Part shown: piece by piece, positions 11,490-21,850 of the stretch
Position numbering within the stretch: position 1 is the stretch's first letter
How the letters are laid out: every line of letters begins with the position of its first letter
NCBI GenBank assembly: GCA_036971615.1
Contig: JAYKKR010000038.1
Coordinates: 1-64,000 of the forward strand
DNA length: 64,000 bases
DNA from: Amyloporia xantha
Lineage: Eukaryota > Basidiomycota > Agaricomycetes > Polyporales > Adustoporiaceae
Reading direction: 5' to 3'
Notes under the pieces: generated by a model
Databases searched by the model: none
Told to the model about the DNA's origin: nothing
The model's input: the letters and a program-made list of their open reading frames with translations, nothing else
Program-made: the position numbers and the translations under genes

Positions 11490-11640
11490 CCGTGAGAGAC
11501 CCTCAGAGCAGTTATAGAAGTGCGCATACCTCCCAGAGCACATGAGAGTGACTGAGGCTACTCGCAATTGCTCTGAGCTAACCTTATGTGCTCTGAGAAA
11601 TCCGCATTATCTGAGAGTAATCTAGAGTACCCTAGAGAAA
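11490..11640. repeat. Right subterminal repeat cluster of the KDZ element
   Basis: Dense CTCAGAGCA, CTCTGAG, GAGAGTGACTGAG and CTAGAGTACCCTAGAG motifs, matching in type those inside the left end at 503-860. They lie directly inside the right terminal repeat. Confidence 0.55.
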
Positions 11641-11644
11641 AAGT

Positions 11645-11659
11645 GTTTTTCCTGATGTA
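11645..11659 (-). repeat. Right terminal inverted repeat of the KDZ element
   Basis: GTTTTTCCTGATGTA on the plus strand, the exact reverse complement of 474-488. Confidence 0.75.
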
Positions 11660-11668
11660 TATTACCCT

Positions 11669-12544
11669 ACTGTACAGGGTTTCGCTACGTAAATGTACCT
11701 CCCCGCTCCTAATCGGACCTACCCAAACCCAGAAGGGGGGTAAGTGTACCCCAACCCAGTTACGAAAACCCTATATAATAGCCAAGACGCAGGGTAGAGT
11801 CGAGGGAAGTGAGCGATCGAGACGAGACTATGCCGCAGAGGGTATTGCCCAAGGCCTAGCTAGCTACTGTATAGTACTTCTATCTACAGCTACCTATGGA
11901 GCCGCAGAGTTTTGCTTCGCAGTTGCCTGAGGGCCCTGTTACGCCTTTGACTATTTCGCGTAAGGTGCCTTATTCCCAGGAGAGGATTTGGACCTCTAAG
12001 AGCCGCCCACTGAAGTGCAGACTCCCAAGAGTTCGTCACAAAACTGAGGACTGTGTACTTACGTAGTCTACTAAGGGGCCTTATAAGAAGAAGGCAATAG
12101 AAGGGGTAAATGCGCAAAAGAGAAAGTGAAAGCGCAAATAGAAGAGTGAAGACAGATGACTGCACAGTAGTCAGACAGATTAGAGCGGGGCTCATAACCT
12201 GTTGAGCGCAGACTATAGAGGAGAGGAGGCTAATCCGTCTTGTATTCTAGTGGGCTGTAAGGCCCGGCTTATATACATGCATGAAAGGCTCCTTAGTAAT
12301 TGTATCCAGAAACCTATAGAATATCTGAGTAAGATATGAAGTCATAATGAAATCATAGTGGAGATTTCTTAGTAAGAAAGTGGAGCCTATGAAGTAAGAC
12401 AAGAGCATACTATGGAACGTCATAGAACATCATAGAAATGAGTAAGTACTGACTACCAAGTATGGAAGTGTGACTACTATAGTTGGAAACTGATCGTTCA
12501 ACAGGTAAGTGTACCCCAACCCAGTTACGAAAACCCTATATAAT
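11669..12544 (+). mobile_element. Retroelement-like relic with a 41 bp direct repeat
   Basis: A 41-base sequence, GGTAAGTGTACCCCAACCCA continuing to CCCTATATAAT, occurs at 11739-11779 and again at 12504-12544, 765 bases apart. Between the copies a short frame starts at 11896 (MEPQSFASQLPEGPV) and is soon closed, as in the start of a retroelement gag gene behind a 5' repeat. No reverse transcriptase, integrase or complete long terminal repeat is visible. The call is tentative; a degraded LTR element or a nested insertion would explain the repeat. Confidence 0.35.
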
Positions 12545-13035
12545 TAATATATATGATAAGTATGAGTGCAACATAACCACTACACCATAACAGCTTCTTT
12601 AAAGCTAACTATTTAATCAATATATCATAATTAATCCCCAAGGGTCTTCAAATATGTGCACTCTAACAAGTCTTGGAATTACATGCAACCTGATATATTA
12701 TAATGGTGGAGTCTATGCAATACTATTTGACATTGTTTTGAAGATAATCAGCATTGCATAGGTCTGTATCTGAATTGGTATTTCCCTAATCTGGCTTCAT
12801 TTGACTCAATATAAAAGAAGTCAAAAAGTCGAAATTTGTTGAAGTCCAAATAGATTGAAACCCTTGGAGAAACTTCAGAGCATAATGTTTAAGTAGTTTG
12901 ATATATTTATGGTCTTGTGGTGTAGTGGTCATACTTAATGTTTACTTCTTGTTTGTCTAAGTCTTGGGGTTCAATTCTGTATGAGTACATTTTATTTTCC
13001 ATATTATATTCGGTTTTAAACTAATGTCCCTGTGG
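12545..13035. other. AT-rich decayed sequence without a gene
   Basis: AT-rich, with many stops in all frames. A tRNA-like stretch at 12911-12985 has an A-box-like TGGTGTAGTGG and a B-box-like GGTTCAATTC, but the T-arm does not pair. It may be a decayed tRNA-derived short interspersed element. Confidence 0.35.
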
Positions 13036-13089
13036 CCTGACGGCTCTGACAGCCTGACGAAATTATGTCAGGGCTGTCAGGGTGTCAGG
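13036..13089. repeat. Imperfect inverted repeat built on CTGAC units
   Basis: CCTGACGGCTCTGACAGCC on the left pairs with GGCTGTCAGGGTGTCAGG on the right around a short AT centre; 19 of 23 positions match. Several TGTCAGG direct repeats overlap it. Probably the tip of a small decayed element. Confidence 0.5.
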
Positions 13090-13238
13090 AATATGCAAAA
13101 GTGCTGATGTGCGGCGAGCAGCTCCCCTGGAATAACCATATTCTCCCGTCCAGCGTGATCGTGTACTTATGTCACGTTCCAATCGCGAGAGACGCGTCGA
13201 GGGCGTTTAAGTGCTATCACTGTCCACGTTCCCACTAC

Positions 13239-13245
13239 TATAAAT
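13239..13245 (+). promoter_or_regulatory. TATA box candidate for the monooxygenase gene
   Basis: TATAAAT, about 145 bases upstream of the ATG at 13390, in a region that becomes GC-richer towards the gene. Confidence 0.35.
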
Positions 13246-13389
13246 GCGGCCATGCTTTACTATACATCGGAGAGGGCCTGTAAGGATCCCGTGGGTATCT
13301 TCTCAGACTATCTGCGGCTTCTCTCTGAGTTCGCCCGCCGCCCGCGGAAGCCCCTCATCTTCTGCATCTGCTGGCAGTGAAACCTCGTC

Positions 13390-15734
13390 ATGGCACCGCA
13401 AGGGAAATCTCGCATGCCTCATGTAGCCATAGTCGGAGGGGGGTAAGCATTGATGAATCTTACATCCACTCGTTCCACGACATTCAGATTGTAATCATGA
13501 TATCAGGCTCGGAGGGATCTGCTGCGCGGTCGCATTGAAGACCCAGCTCGACTTTCACAATTTTACGGTAAACAGTTCATCCTCAATCACGTAGATGCTT
13601 TGTTAGCATACTGGCAACTCATGCATTCCCAAGATTTACGAGAAGGCATCAGATTTTGGAGGAACATGGCATGTACGTTCAGTGCTCCGCTTTTACTAAT
13701 GGTGACTGAGTCCGATGTCCATCTTCCATCGCTGCGATGTAGTATAATACGTACCCGGCAAGTATAAATGTATCTCGTAACTCATAAGCTCGCTGCTGAT
13801 GTTTGCTGTACATCAAGGGCTCTGCATGTGATACCCCTACACACTGGTACAGCCTCTCGACCGAATCAAACCCCAACTGGAGCGCTATGATGGCTCCGCA
13901 GCCTGAGCTACTCGCTTACTGGCAGGGACTTGCTACAAAGTATGATCTGCATACACACGCTGTCTTTGATACAAAGGTTGTGTCGGCTGAGTGGAATCCA
14001 CTGCGACAGCAATACGACATCCTGGCCGTAAACGTTCACACGGGCAAGCAGTCACAGACGTCTGCGCGTGTGGTTGTGTCCGCTGTTGGTATTCTGAGCG
14101 ACCCGTTTGTTCCTGTCATCAAGGGGATGGACATATTCAAGGGAACGCTATTTCATTCGGCCCGATGGGATCATTTGGTGGATTTTCGCAATAAACGAGT
14201 GGCAGTGGTTGGGAACGGAGCATCTGCGTAGGTCATGCTATCGAATAAATCATGTTAATGTCATCGCCGCTAACAAACCATTATTTGCATTGGAATTACA
14301 GGGCACAATTCATTCCACACCTCGTCGCAGAACCCACCACCCACATCACCCATTTCTGCCGAACCCCGAATTGGTTTGTATACGGGGTGCGCAACCTTTG
14401 TGTCTTCAAGTTTGCTCGTACGCCACAATCTGATGCTACACTCAGCCTCGTGACAGATACTCAGCGCTCCTCAGGTGGATCCTAGCCCATGTGCCCCTCG
14501 CTCTTCGGATGTGGCGGACGTGGGTATTTGTGGTATGTCCGACAAGGGTGCTGGCCGTCATTCTGGTTCTAGATATGCTGATCTATCCCTTCGTACTTCC
14601 GCAGGCACGTTTGTCTAGGCCTTATCTGCAATCGTTCCTACGAAGACTGACTGGCCGGAAGGCAGGCGTGGAGGTTAGTCGTGGTGCACGCCAATTTGCA
14701 TGAACTACATTAAGCTCGCTGACCCGCTTGCGTACATGTACAGGACCTGGCAGAATATATTAGACGGAACGCGCCGGTAAAATATCACTCTCAGCTGATT
14801 CCTACGTATCGTACGTTGCCCGCTCTCAATTCCGTCCGATTTAGTATTCAGACTCTGCTTTGCAGCGCTGCCCTGCCGCCGACCTATTCTAGACCCAGGA
14901 TATCTCTCTTGCTTGCACAGGCCGAATATTGAGCTGAGATGGGACAGTATTCGAGAGATAATGGAGGATGGCATTCGTGCAGAGAACGGTGAGTAATCAA
15001 GCCAAATTACGCGTACCTTGAACATGATGTTGAAACTGTACCACTGAGGCCACGTGCATCCGTTCGATATCATAATCCTTGGTACTGGGTTCGTCACAGT
15101 GAGTATGTGCTCTTCTTTCGCATGAGTGCTGGACTGAGGGAGGATTTCCTACCCGTTTGACCAGGGCCGAAATTCGATCTCGGTCACAGGTAGCAAGGGC
15201 CAGACGTTGGAAGAATACTATGCCACGCAAGGCGGGGCATCCGCCTATCTTGGTGTAGTGGTCCCTGACTTTCCCAACTTCTTTCTTATTGGAGGTGGGC
15301 CCCTTTCTGCAAGTGCAGCACAGCGCTGAATGCACGAGATCTGACGCGAGTGCTTAGGTCCAAACACCGTGACGGCGAACGGGTCGGCGGTGTATACACA
15401 CGAGATCGAGGCATGTTATCAAGTAATCCTATTTTCATGTACCCGACTGATATTGTATGCGAATCTCACGTAGATCAACTATATCGTGCAACTCATCAAG
15501 CCTCTGCTCGGCGGTTCGGCCTCTGTGACCTCCATATCGGTCCACTCGTCCGCACACTCATCGTACAATACCAAGCTCCAGGCTGCGATGTCAACTGCGG
15601 CGTACACCAGCTGTCCGCCGTCGTGGTTCCGCGTCGCAGGGAAGAACATAAGTGTGTTTCCGTGGTCACATTGGTGGTTCTGGTGGCTGCTGAGGAAGGT
15701 GCACTGGGAGGACTATATCGTGCAAGGTGTCTGA
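13390..15734 (+). CDS. Flavin-dependent monooxygenase of Baeyer-Villiger type
   Basis: An NADPH- and FAD-dependent oxygenase that inserts oxygen next to a ketone, or oxidises a heteroatom, in secondary metabolism or detoxification. Visible motifs in order: the FAD Rossmann fold (HVAIVGGG, split by an intron, then LGGICCAVAL), FGGTWH-YNTYP-GSACDTPTHWYSL, the Baeyer-Villiger fingerprint FxGxxxHxxxW[PD] as FKGTLFHSARWD, and the NADPH Rossmann VAVVGNGAS. The C-terminal end is PPSWFRVAGKNISVFPW and EDYIVQ before the stop at 15732. At least ten introns interrupt the gene. One exon (13743-13757) is only 15 bases, encodes YNTYP and is followed by a GC-AG intron. I see no internal stop once introns are placed, but I did not fix every boundary after 14400. 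Start could be 13390 or the downstream ATG at 13414. Confidence 0.8.
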
Positions 15735-17147
15735 GAGTAAGTAAGAAGGTAGGGAGAGGGCCCGGGAGTGTGGCCCTTGGAAGAATAAAGAGGTGTCATG
15801 CAGCATGCAGAAATAACGACGCGACAACGTGCGACCGCGATGGTGTAGAAAGACATACAAAATGGGACTATAAATCACACCTATCGGCGACGGTGTTCAC
15901 TCGATTCAATTGTGAGAGCACATGGGGGCTGATGTTCTGTCTCAATTCCGGAACATATGCGTCGAGTTATGCATAGCAACGAGAACTGGTCACAGCTCCG
16001 TCGGTCTGTGGGCCTTGCGAAGGCTGGCTGTTCATCCCTTTTGACCGTTAGAAAGACGGACATATTGTCATTGCACGTACCGCGTGTACAGGCTTGCCAT
16101 ATGGCATCCTGGTGGCGAGATCCGACGGGTTTCCGTAGGAGACTCACCAGCGTTCAGATGTCCTGAGAGTAAATGCGCGAGCTATAGCAGGGCATTGGGT
16201 AGGCGATAGACACATGTCGACAACGACAAGGGGGCGTCCGCATCCACATGGTCGGCATAGAAAAGCGCAGTAAATTGTGTTCTATCTGACCATAGAACAC
16301 GGCTCTGAGTTGTCGCCGAGATGATTACAGAGAGCACCAGCTGCTTGGGGCGCGAGTTGGAGGCTATCTTGAGGAGATCTACGGCCATCACACAGAGAGG
16401 CCCTCGGGGAAGCTGGGTCAGATGGTAAGGAACAGAGACTGGGATTGGACGAACCGAGGTAGCTGCAGTGGTGGGAAAGGAAAGGCTCACTTCTGTGTCG
16501 TCGCTCCTTACTGCCGAGTAAGGAACAGAACAGATTAGGGCAATGAGAATCAGAGAACGCCTCGGGGGATTGATCTGGACAGGTTTCAATTGAACATTTC
16601 GCATGGTACTGCCATCTGTACATACGGCTGCGAAGGCGAGGCAATGCGCATGGTCGAAGTATGCTTCGATAGCATGTGGTAGCAGAGCCAAAAGACATAC
16701 TGGAAGAGATGCCATCCGGAAGCAGGACGGTGATAGAATAGTATATTTGGGACTCGGACCGAACTCACATACTGTACCTGCATAGTAACGCGTCAGGACG
16801 TTACTTGAGTAGTGCCTGTGTAGGTTAATTACTCGGTGCAGGGTCCTGTACTTTCACGAATGGGCAAATGCGAAAACGGCATACTGCTAATGAGAACATG
16901 GTCGCGTTGTAGACATGTTGCATGAGCATTCAAGTTCATGCAAGGCGGAGTCGTTGCTGAAGCGGCAAGCTGACCGCGTGCATTGCACCTTCATTACGGA
17001 CACGACCACACGTGTTCCCTCCTACCCTCAACCTTTATAAAATCGCGTTCACTCGTTCTGTAGGCACGTATTCCGTACACGAGAGTCCTTTCGCGTATCT
17101 CATCGTATCGTTTGTTCACCCTCTAGTAACCACTTCGCATCCTCACG
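15735..17147. other. Intergenic region; minus-strand ORF of unknown nature at 16182-16715
   Basis: The longest frame is leftward, 16715-16182, 177 codons. It contains hydrophobic patches (LPVCLLALLPHAIEAY, RSLILIALICSVPYSAV) but no domain that I recognise, and no convincing upstream exon. It might be part of a multi-exon membrane protein gene or chance. A TATA-like TTATAAAA at about 17035-17042 serves the dynein light chain gene. Confidence 0.3.
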
Positions 17148-17599
17148 ATGGCCGAGAAGCTCGACGCGCCTACCTCATCCACCGATACTGGGTCAGGCCC
17201 CAGAGACCCTAACAGTGCCTCTGGACCCAAGGCCATCATCAAGAACGTCGATATGAGTGAAGACATGCAGCAGGAGAGCGTGGACATCGCGTCCGCCGCC
17301 CTCGAGAAGTATAACATCGAGAAGGACATCGCCGCGCAGATTAAGAAGGAGTTCGACCGACGCCACGGGCCAACTTGGCACGTCGTCGTAGGCAAGAACT
17401 TTGGAAGCTACGTTACACACGGTGAGTTGGTCTCGTCTCCTCACTGTCGATACCCATCCGCTGGGCGACACGGCCTCGCGCGCGACTGCCACGCGGTTTG
17501 AGTGCATATCGCTGACGTGTTTTCAATGTTGAAATAGAAACCAAACATTTCATCTACTTCTACATCGGCTCTCTTGCAATTCTCATTTGGAAGTCATAG
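17148..17599 (+). CDS. Dynein light chain LC8 family
   Basis: A small dimeric hub protein that binds dynein intermediate chain and many other partners in the cytoplasm. Exon 1 is 17148-17421 and exon 2 is 17538-17599, giving 111 residues. After an N-terminal extension of about 20 residues rich in Ser, Thr and Pro, the LC8 fold is complete: [57 protein letters not shown], then across the intron [20 protein letters not shown]. The core is the usual 89 residues and highly conserved. The intron (17422-17537) has a GTGAGT donor. TATA-like sequence lies about 110 bases upstream. Confidence 0.96.
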
Positions 17600-18463
17600 G
17601 TGTCTTCTTCGCATCGCGTCCGTGTGCCGAGTGTATGTTGTCGCAGACAAGCTGGTTGGAAGGAAAGGGTTTTGTAGTCTGCATGGTGGTACATCTCCGC
17701 ATGTTTTCGCAGCAGTCATTGGTTGTTGAGCACTTGTATAGTCGCACTCGTTCTCTTGCTCTAATATTTGCTATTGCTCTCGCAACTCTTGCAGGATTGT
17801 CCGCCTTCATCGACTGGAATGTTCTTCACGTCCTCGCTGGTGTACAGATATCAAGAGCAAGCTGGTTCATGGTGTATTTCTCAGCATGAATTAACGGAGT
17901 CCTGCTGTGTCTAATGCTGTGGGTACATGAAAACTCGTGCGTGCTTGTCTCCGTCGTCTCCTAGTTCTTTCGTGGGCTTTTCGATGGGCAGGCTGCAGTC
18001 GGTGAATAACTTTTATGGCAAGGGTATGTATCGGTACGTTCAGAGATGCGCTTGAACAAAGACTGATGGCCGGGGTGTCCATATCTATCCTGAATTTTGG
18101 TGGATCACGAGCTAGTGACAACACAGCGCAGTGCATGAATGTACTATTTCTTGGCTGTTCTTGATGACTACTGACCGTTTGGGTGGACGTCAAGACTGGA
18201 TGTAAGGGCAATTACATTATGAAACACGTCGGATGGATGATAAGACGACAGGAAACTCGGAAGACTTCAGACGATGCTCTGTACGCTGGTGATAGACGGG
18301 CTGTAAAAAGACGCAGATGCATAAATCATGGAATACAAATCTATGTCTAGAGATACAATACAGTCGACGGCTATTGCTACATAAATGTCATCGGTCATCT
18401 ATTAATGATATCGACACGTTCAATATGACAGTCAGCATAAAATCGAGCAGCGGCGCGTCTCGC
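17600..18463. other. Convergent intergenic region
   Basis: The 3' flanks of the dynein light chain gene and of the leftward AXL2-like gene. Short frames on both strands show no domain or codon bias. Nothing else is seen. Confidence 0.5.
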
Positions 18464-21400
18464 TCAGCTCCTCTCCACGATTTGAATGATCACCCGTCCG
18501 ACACATCGGTCGCTCTGCCGCTCATATATGCCCACGTTCAACTCGCCTACGTCGGAGGCAGTAGGGACACCCCAGAATTCAACAACCCGCTTGTCCACAC
18601 GTGCGGCGGTACCGCCGGCCACTGCATGCAAATCTGACTTGACGAAGGTAGGTAGCGCCTTGCCTGACATGAGCCGTGCCTCCAACGTCTTTGACTTCCG
18701 CGTGGAACTGTCGGCCTTGAGAGGGCTGCTGGCATTATAGGATACAGGGACGCGGAATTTGAACTGTTCACCGCTCCGTGCCAACATCCGCGGCACGATG
18801 GGAATCTTTCCGTTCGAACCAAAACCGACTTCATGTCCGTGATGAGATGACTCTACCGAGAACGAACCTGTCGCGGAGCGTCCTGCCCATTCAAATCAGT
18901 TACAGGCTTACGTGCATCTAGCAGAGAACGCACCAAGGCTTCCGGCACTCTGCATATTATCACCTAAAGTACGCACGTAGTGCAGTCCGGTACGGAGATC
19001 ATCCGCACTCTTCTCTACGTCGTCAAGAGGAGCAGGCTTGCGCTCCATTCCTGCGACATTCCTAAACACTTTGGCCACCTGGCTTGCCACGCGTTTTGTC
19101 TTGGCTCCACCGTTTGCAGTCTGCACGGCGCCGCTGATGGGAACATCCGGATCGCCAGCCGGAGGGAGTTTGGGAACAGGTACGCGACTTGCGCTTGTGA
19201 ACGGCACCAAGCGTGGTCGACCAGCTTCCTGCGCCTTCGCACCTGCACCTTGCGAGTTGACAGAGATGCCACTACGGACACTCGTCGCCCGTGCAGCAGT
19301 CTGGACCACTGCCTCGGCTTCGTGCGTGCGCGACGACAACATCGACGACGATGACATTGCAGACGCCACTGAGTCGACAGAGCGGCGAGGTGTACGCTGG
19401 CCCGCAACATGTGCCTGAGGAGGAGTCTTGAGATTGCTCTTCGGAGGTATAAAGTCTGCACGTCGTCGGGGAATAGATCGTCCGCCCGTGGACGATGAAG
19501 GTGATCCTGCAATGCTGGATAATCCGCTCGGAGCATACTGGCTCAGGTTGAGGTCCTCAAAGGGCGCTGGTCCAGCACGAGTCGCAGGTGGGGGACCAAG
19601 TGCGTCGACACTGAAAGGGAGACCTTCGATGGGCACACCAGTCATGGCGCTTACCCTATGGTCACTGGTCATGATGAGCGTTGGTTTGGAGATGACAGGC
19701 TTCTTGTGTCTGTTGATGCTACGCTTGTATATGTCGCTGACACCTTTGTACTTGTCACTGACGATGCGAGCGGTGGACCTGACCTTGCCCATAAATTCAC
19801 CTTTGCGCATGACGCCTGGACTCTGCAGACTGCGTGGACTGAGCATAGAACGCGGATTAGATATTGTACGCGTCAGGATACGCTGCAGCGCGACGCCAAG
19901 ATTCGCCGATCCGGCTTCAGGTGCTATGTCGCTACCCTTTTCGGAGCTCGACATCCTAATCATTCGATCCTGAGATTCGTGACTTGGTCCCTCGGTGACT
20001 TTGCCATCGACTTCAATACCGATTCCGTACCACTTCTTCTCTTCAGCTGTCCAAGCACGGGTTCCTTCTTCACCTGAGACAGCGGTATCTTTGACCCTAG
20101 CGCAGCGCCGCAACATGGCAAACCCGAAAGCAAGCTGAATGATGCCCGTGATAATCCCAAAGCCAATCTTCAAACCTAGCAGAAGCTTGGCTTTAGCGGC
20201 AGCCGACAATCCGTTTGTATTCTGATGAGCATAATCAGAATTAGATAGGGAAATCGGGAGGGTGGTGTGCGAAGTCGAGTGCGTAACATGAGAATAGGCA
20301 GTAAAAGTCACGGAAATATGTGTATAGTCCGACGTCACGTTAGAAGGAATGCCACCCATTAGCTGTGCAGTACTAGGATTGAACTTGAGATAGCCACCCG
20401 CAGCCTCAGGGTCGAAAGCAGCGGTGAGATTCACATCATCGCGTTGACTACCTAGACCAGTACTGTTCGAGAAGTATCCAACAAGACTGAATTGCAAGTT
20501 GTTGCCAGGCAAAGCAAGGATCGGCTGTAGAGTTGTTGTCGAGAAATACGACGGAACGACCGCCAAAGAGACATTCGTTTCGATGCTCTGGTTGACCGAT
20601 CCCGCCAGTGTGACAGGAAGCACTGGATTATCGGAATCCTCGTCAGTGTCGTCCGGAGCCATCCCGCTCAAAGACCTAGTGACCGGATCATACTTGAGCC
20701 AACTCTTGTACTGAGATGTATCGATGTCCAAGAATGTGATCTGCGACGGCTGTACGGGCTGCCCGTCGAGTAAGACACCTGAAAAGTCATCCGGAGAAGT
20801 GAGACTGAAGTTGAACGGAGTAGCAGCTGTGATGTTGATGGTAGGCAAAGAAGACATCGACAGCGACAATTCGTGAGCTGCTACAACGATGTCGAATGGC
20901 ACTGAAGCAGCGGAATAACCCTCTTGGTCCGAGGCATGCAACGCTACAGCTACAGTAATGGGCCCGGATGAATTCTGTGCAGCAGGAGTGACACCGTCGA
21001 AAGTAATTGATTTGGGATTGAAGTCAATCCAGGGAGGTAACGGTGATCCATCTGCCCGTAGCGCAGCGTAGAACAGGTCTTCGCCGGATGTGAAGGTATC
21101 GTAGAGAAAGCCAATACTGAAGGACCAGCTAGGCGGGATACGCAAGGCAGGTTTGGAGGTACCCAATGCCGAGTTCTGCGACAAGAGAAAGACGGACGAC
21201 AGTGAGGGATTTGCGGCATAGAACTGGTCCGTGACGGGAATGTGCAGCTGAGGAGGCGCATACGGCGTGACACACAAGGTCAGGTAAGACGACGCAGAAT
21301 CGTACGACTCGGGATCAGTCGCGGTTACGAGGATTCCTGGGTTACCCTCATCAGATGGCGAAGGAGTGCCTTGCAGAGTCAACGTTGCATTGTCGAAGGA

Positions 21401-21604
21401 GAGCCAGGCGGGTAATGGCGAGGTGGTGTACTCCAGCGAGAGGTTTCTTGACGAAAGGAAAGTGTCGCGAGAGAATGACCAAGAGTAAGACTGGTTGATG
21501 CGGGCAATGAGGGGCAGTTGGTCCTGAAGAGGATATTGTACAGAGACGGTGGAGGCAACGGCAGAGAGCACAGAGAGAATGAGACACAAAAGAATGGCGA
21601 GCAT
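18464..21604 (-). CDS. Axl2-like transmembrane polarity landmark with cadherin-like repeats
   Basis: In yeast Axl2 is the plasma-membrane landmark for axial budding; filamentous homologues act in polarity and septation. The ATG at 21604 begins a signal peptide (MLAILLCLILSVLSAVAS). The ectodomain holds dystroglycan/cadherin-like repeats with the marks PLPAWLSFDNATLTLQGTP, LPPWIDFNPKSITFDGV and SWLKYDPVTRSLSGMAPDD. A single transmembrane helix lies around residues 470-495 (LGLKIGFGIITGIIQLAFGF), and a long basic Ser/Pro-rich cytoplasmic tail follows. Intron 18883-18963 (81 bases) joins an intact C-terminal exon containing KIPIVPRMLARSGEQFKFRV and VEFWGVPTASDVGELNVGIY; the joined frame is 1019 residues. 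The gene is divergent from BUD6, 246 bases away. Confidence 0.85.
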
Positions 21605-21850
21605 AGTGATGGGAGGCGGCGTCGATGCGCCCGCTGACTAGTCGGCCAGCGACTTCAGTATCAGAAAGAACAGAAGTACGAGCAAGGAACGACGAGAGAG
21701 ACGACGACCGACGCGTTAAAGGCAGCGAGCAGAGTTCAACTCGACGTCTCATCACGTGGTCCGTATAGCTTACGTCAGCCATTGTCTCAAGGCGACCTCG
21801 GCTGCGTCAAGGCAGCGAGCGGCTCTCTCTGTACGCACTGTGCATAGGTT
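21605..21850. promoter_or_regulatory. Shared divergent promoter region of the AXL2-like and BUD6 genes
   Basis: Only 246 bases separate the two start codons. The region contains a direct repeat, AAGGCAGCGAGC, at about 21717 and 21808, which could be a shared protein-binding site. No TATA box is evident. Confidence 0.5.

Larger units (their letters stand above)
474..11659. mobile_element. KDZ-superfamily (Plavaka-type) DNA transposon with 2OG-dioxygenase and DUF6532 cargo
   Basis: An 11.2 kb element bounded by perfect 15 bp inverted repeats (TACATCAGGAAAAAC at 474-488, its complement at 11645-11659). Inside each end lie clusters of degenerate subterminal repeats of the CTAGAG / CTCTGAG / AGAGTGCTC kind (about 503-860 and 11490-11640). 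It holds a rightward Plavaka transposase and two leftward genes, one with a C-terminal 2OG-Fe(II) dioxygenase domain. Association of fungal KDZ transposons with TET/JBP-type dioxygenase genes is established (Iyer and colleagues, 2014). No clear target-site duplication is visible (flanks ATTTATGG and TATTACCC), so the ends may have decayed or the boundaries may be off by a few bases. The transposase has at least two apparent frameshifts, so this copy is probably not autonomous. Confidence 0.75.

Noticed and set aside
12911..12985. tRNA-like sequence with A-box and B-box resemblance
   Set aside because: The T-arm and acceptor stem do not pair and the anticodon arm is not clear. It may be a decayed tRNA-derived repeat but is not annotated as a tRNA gene.
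16182..16715. Minus-strand membrane-protein-like ORF
   Set aside because: Hydrophobic patches are short, no family is recognised and no upstream exon with a plausible start joins it; kept only as a note in the intergenic entry.
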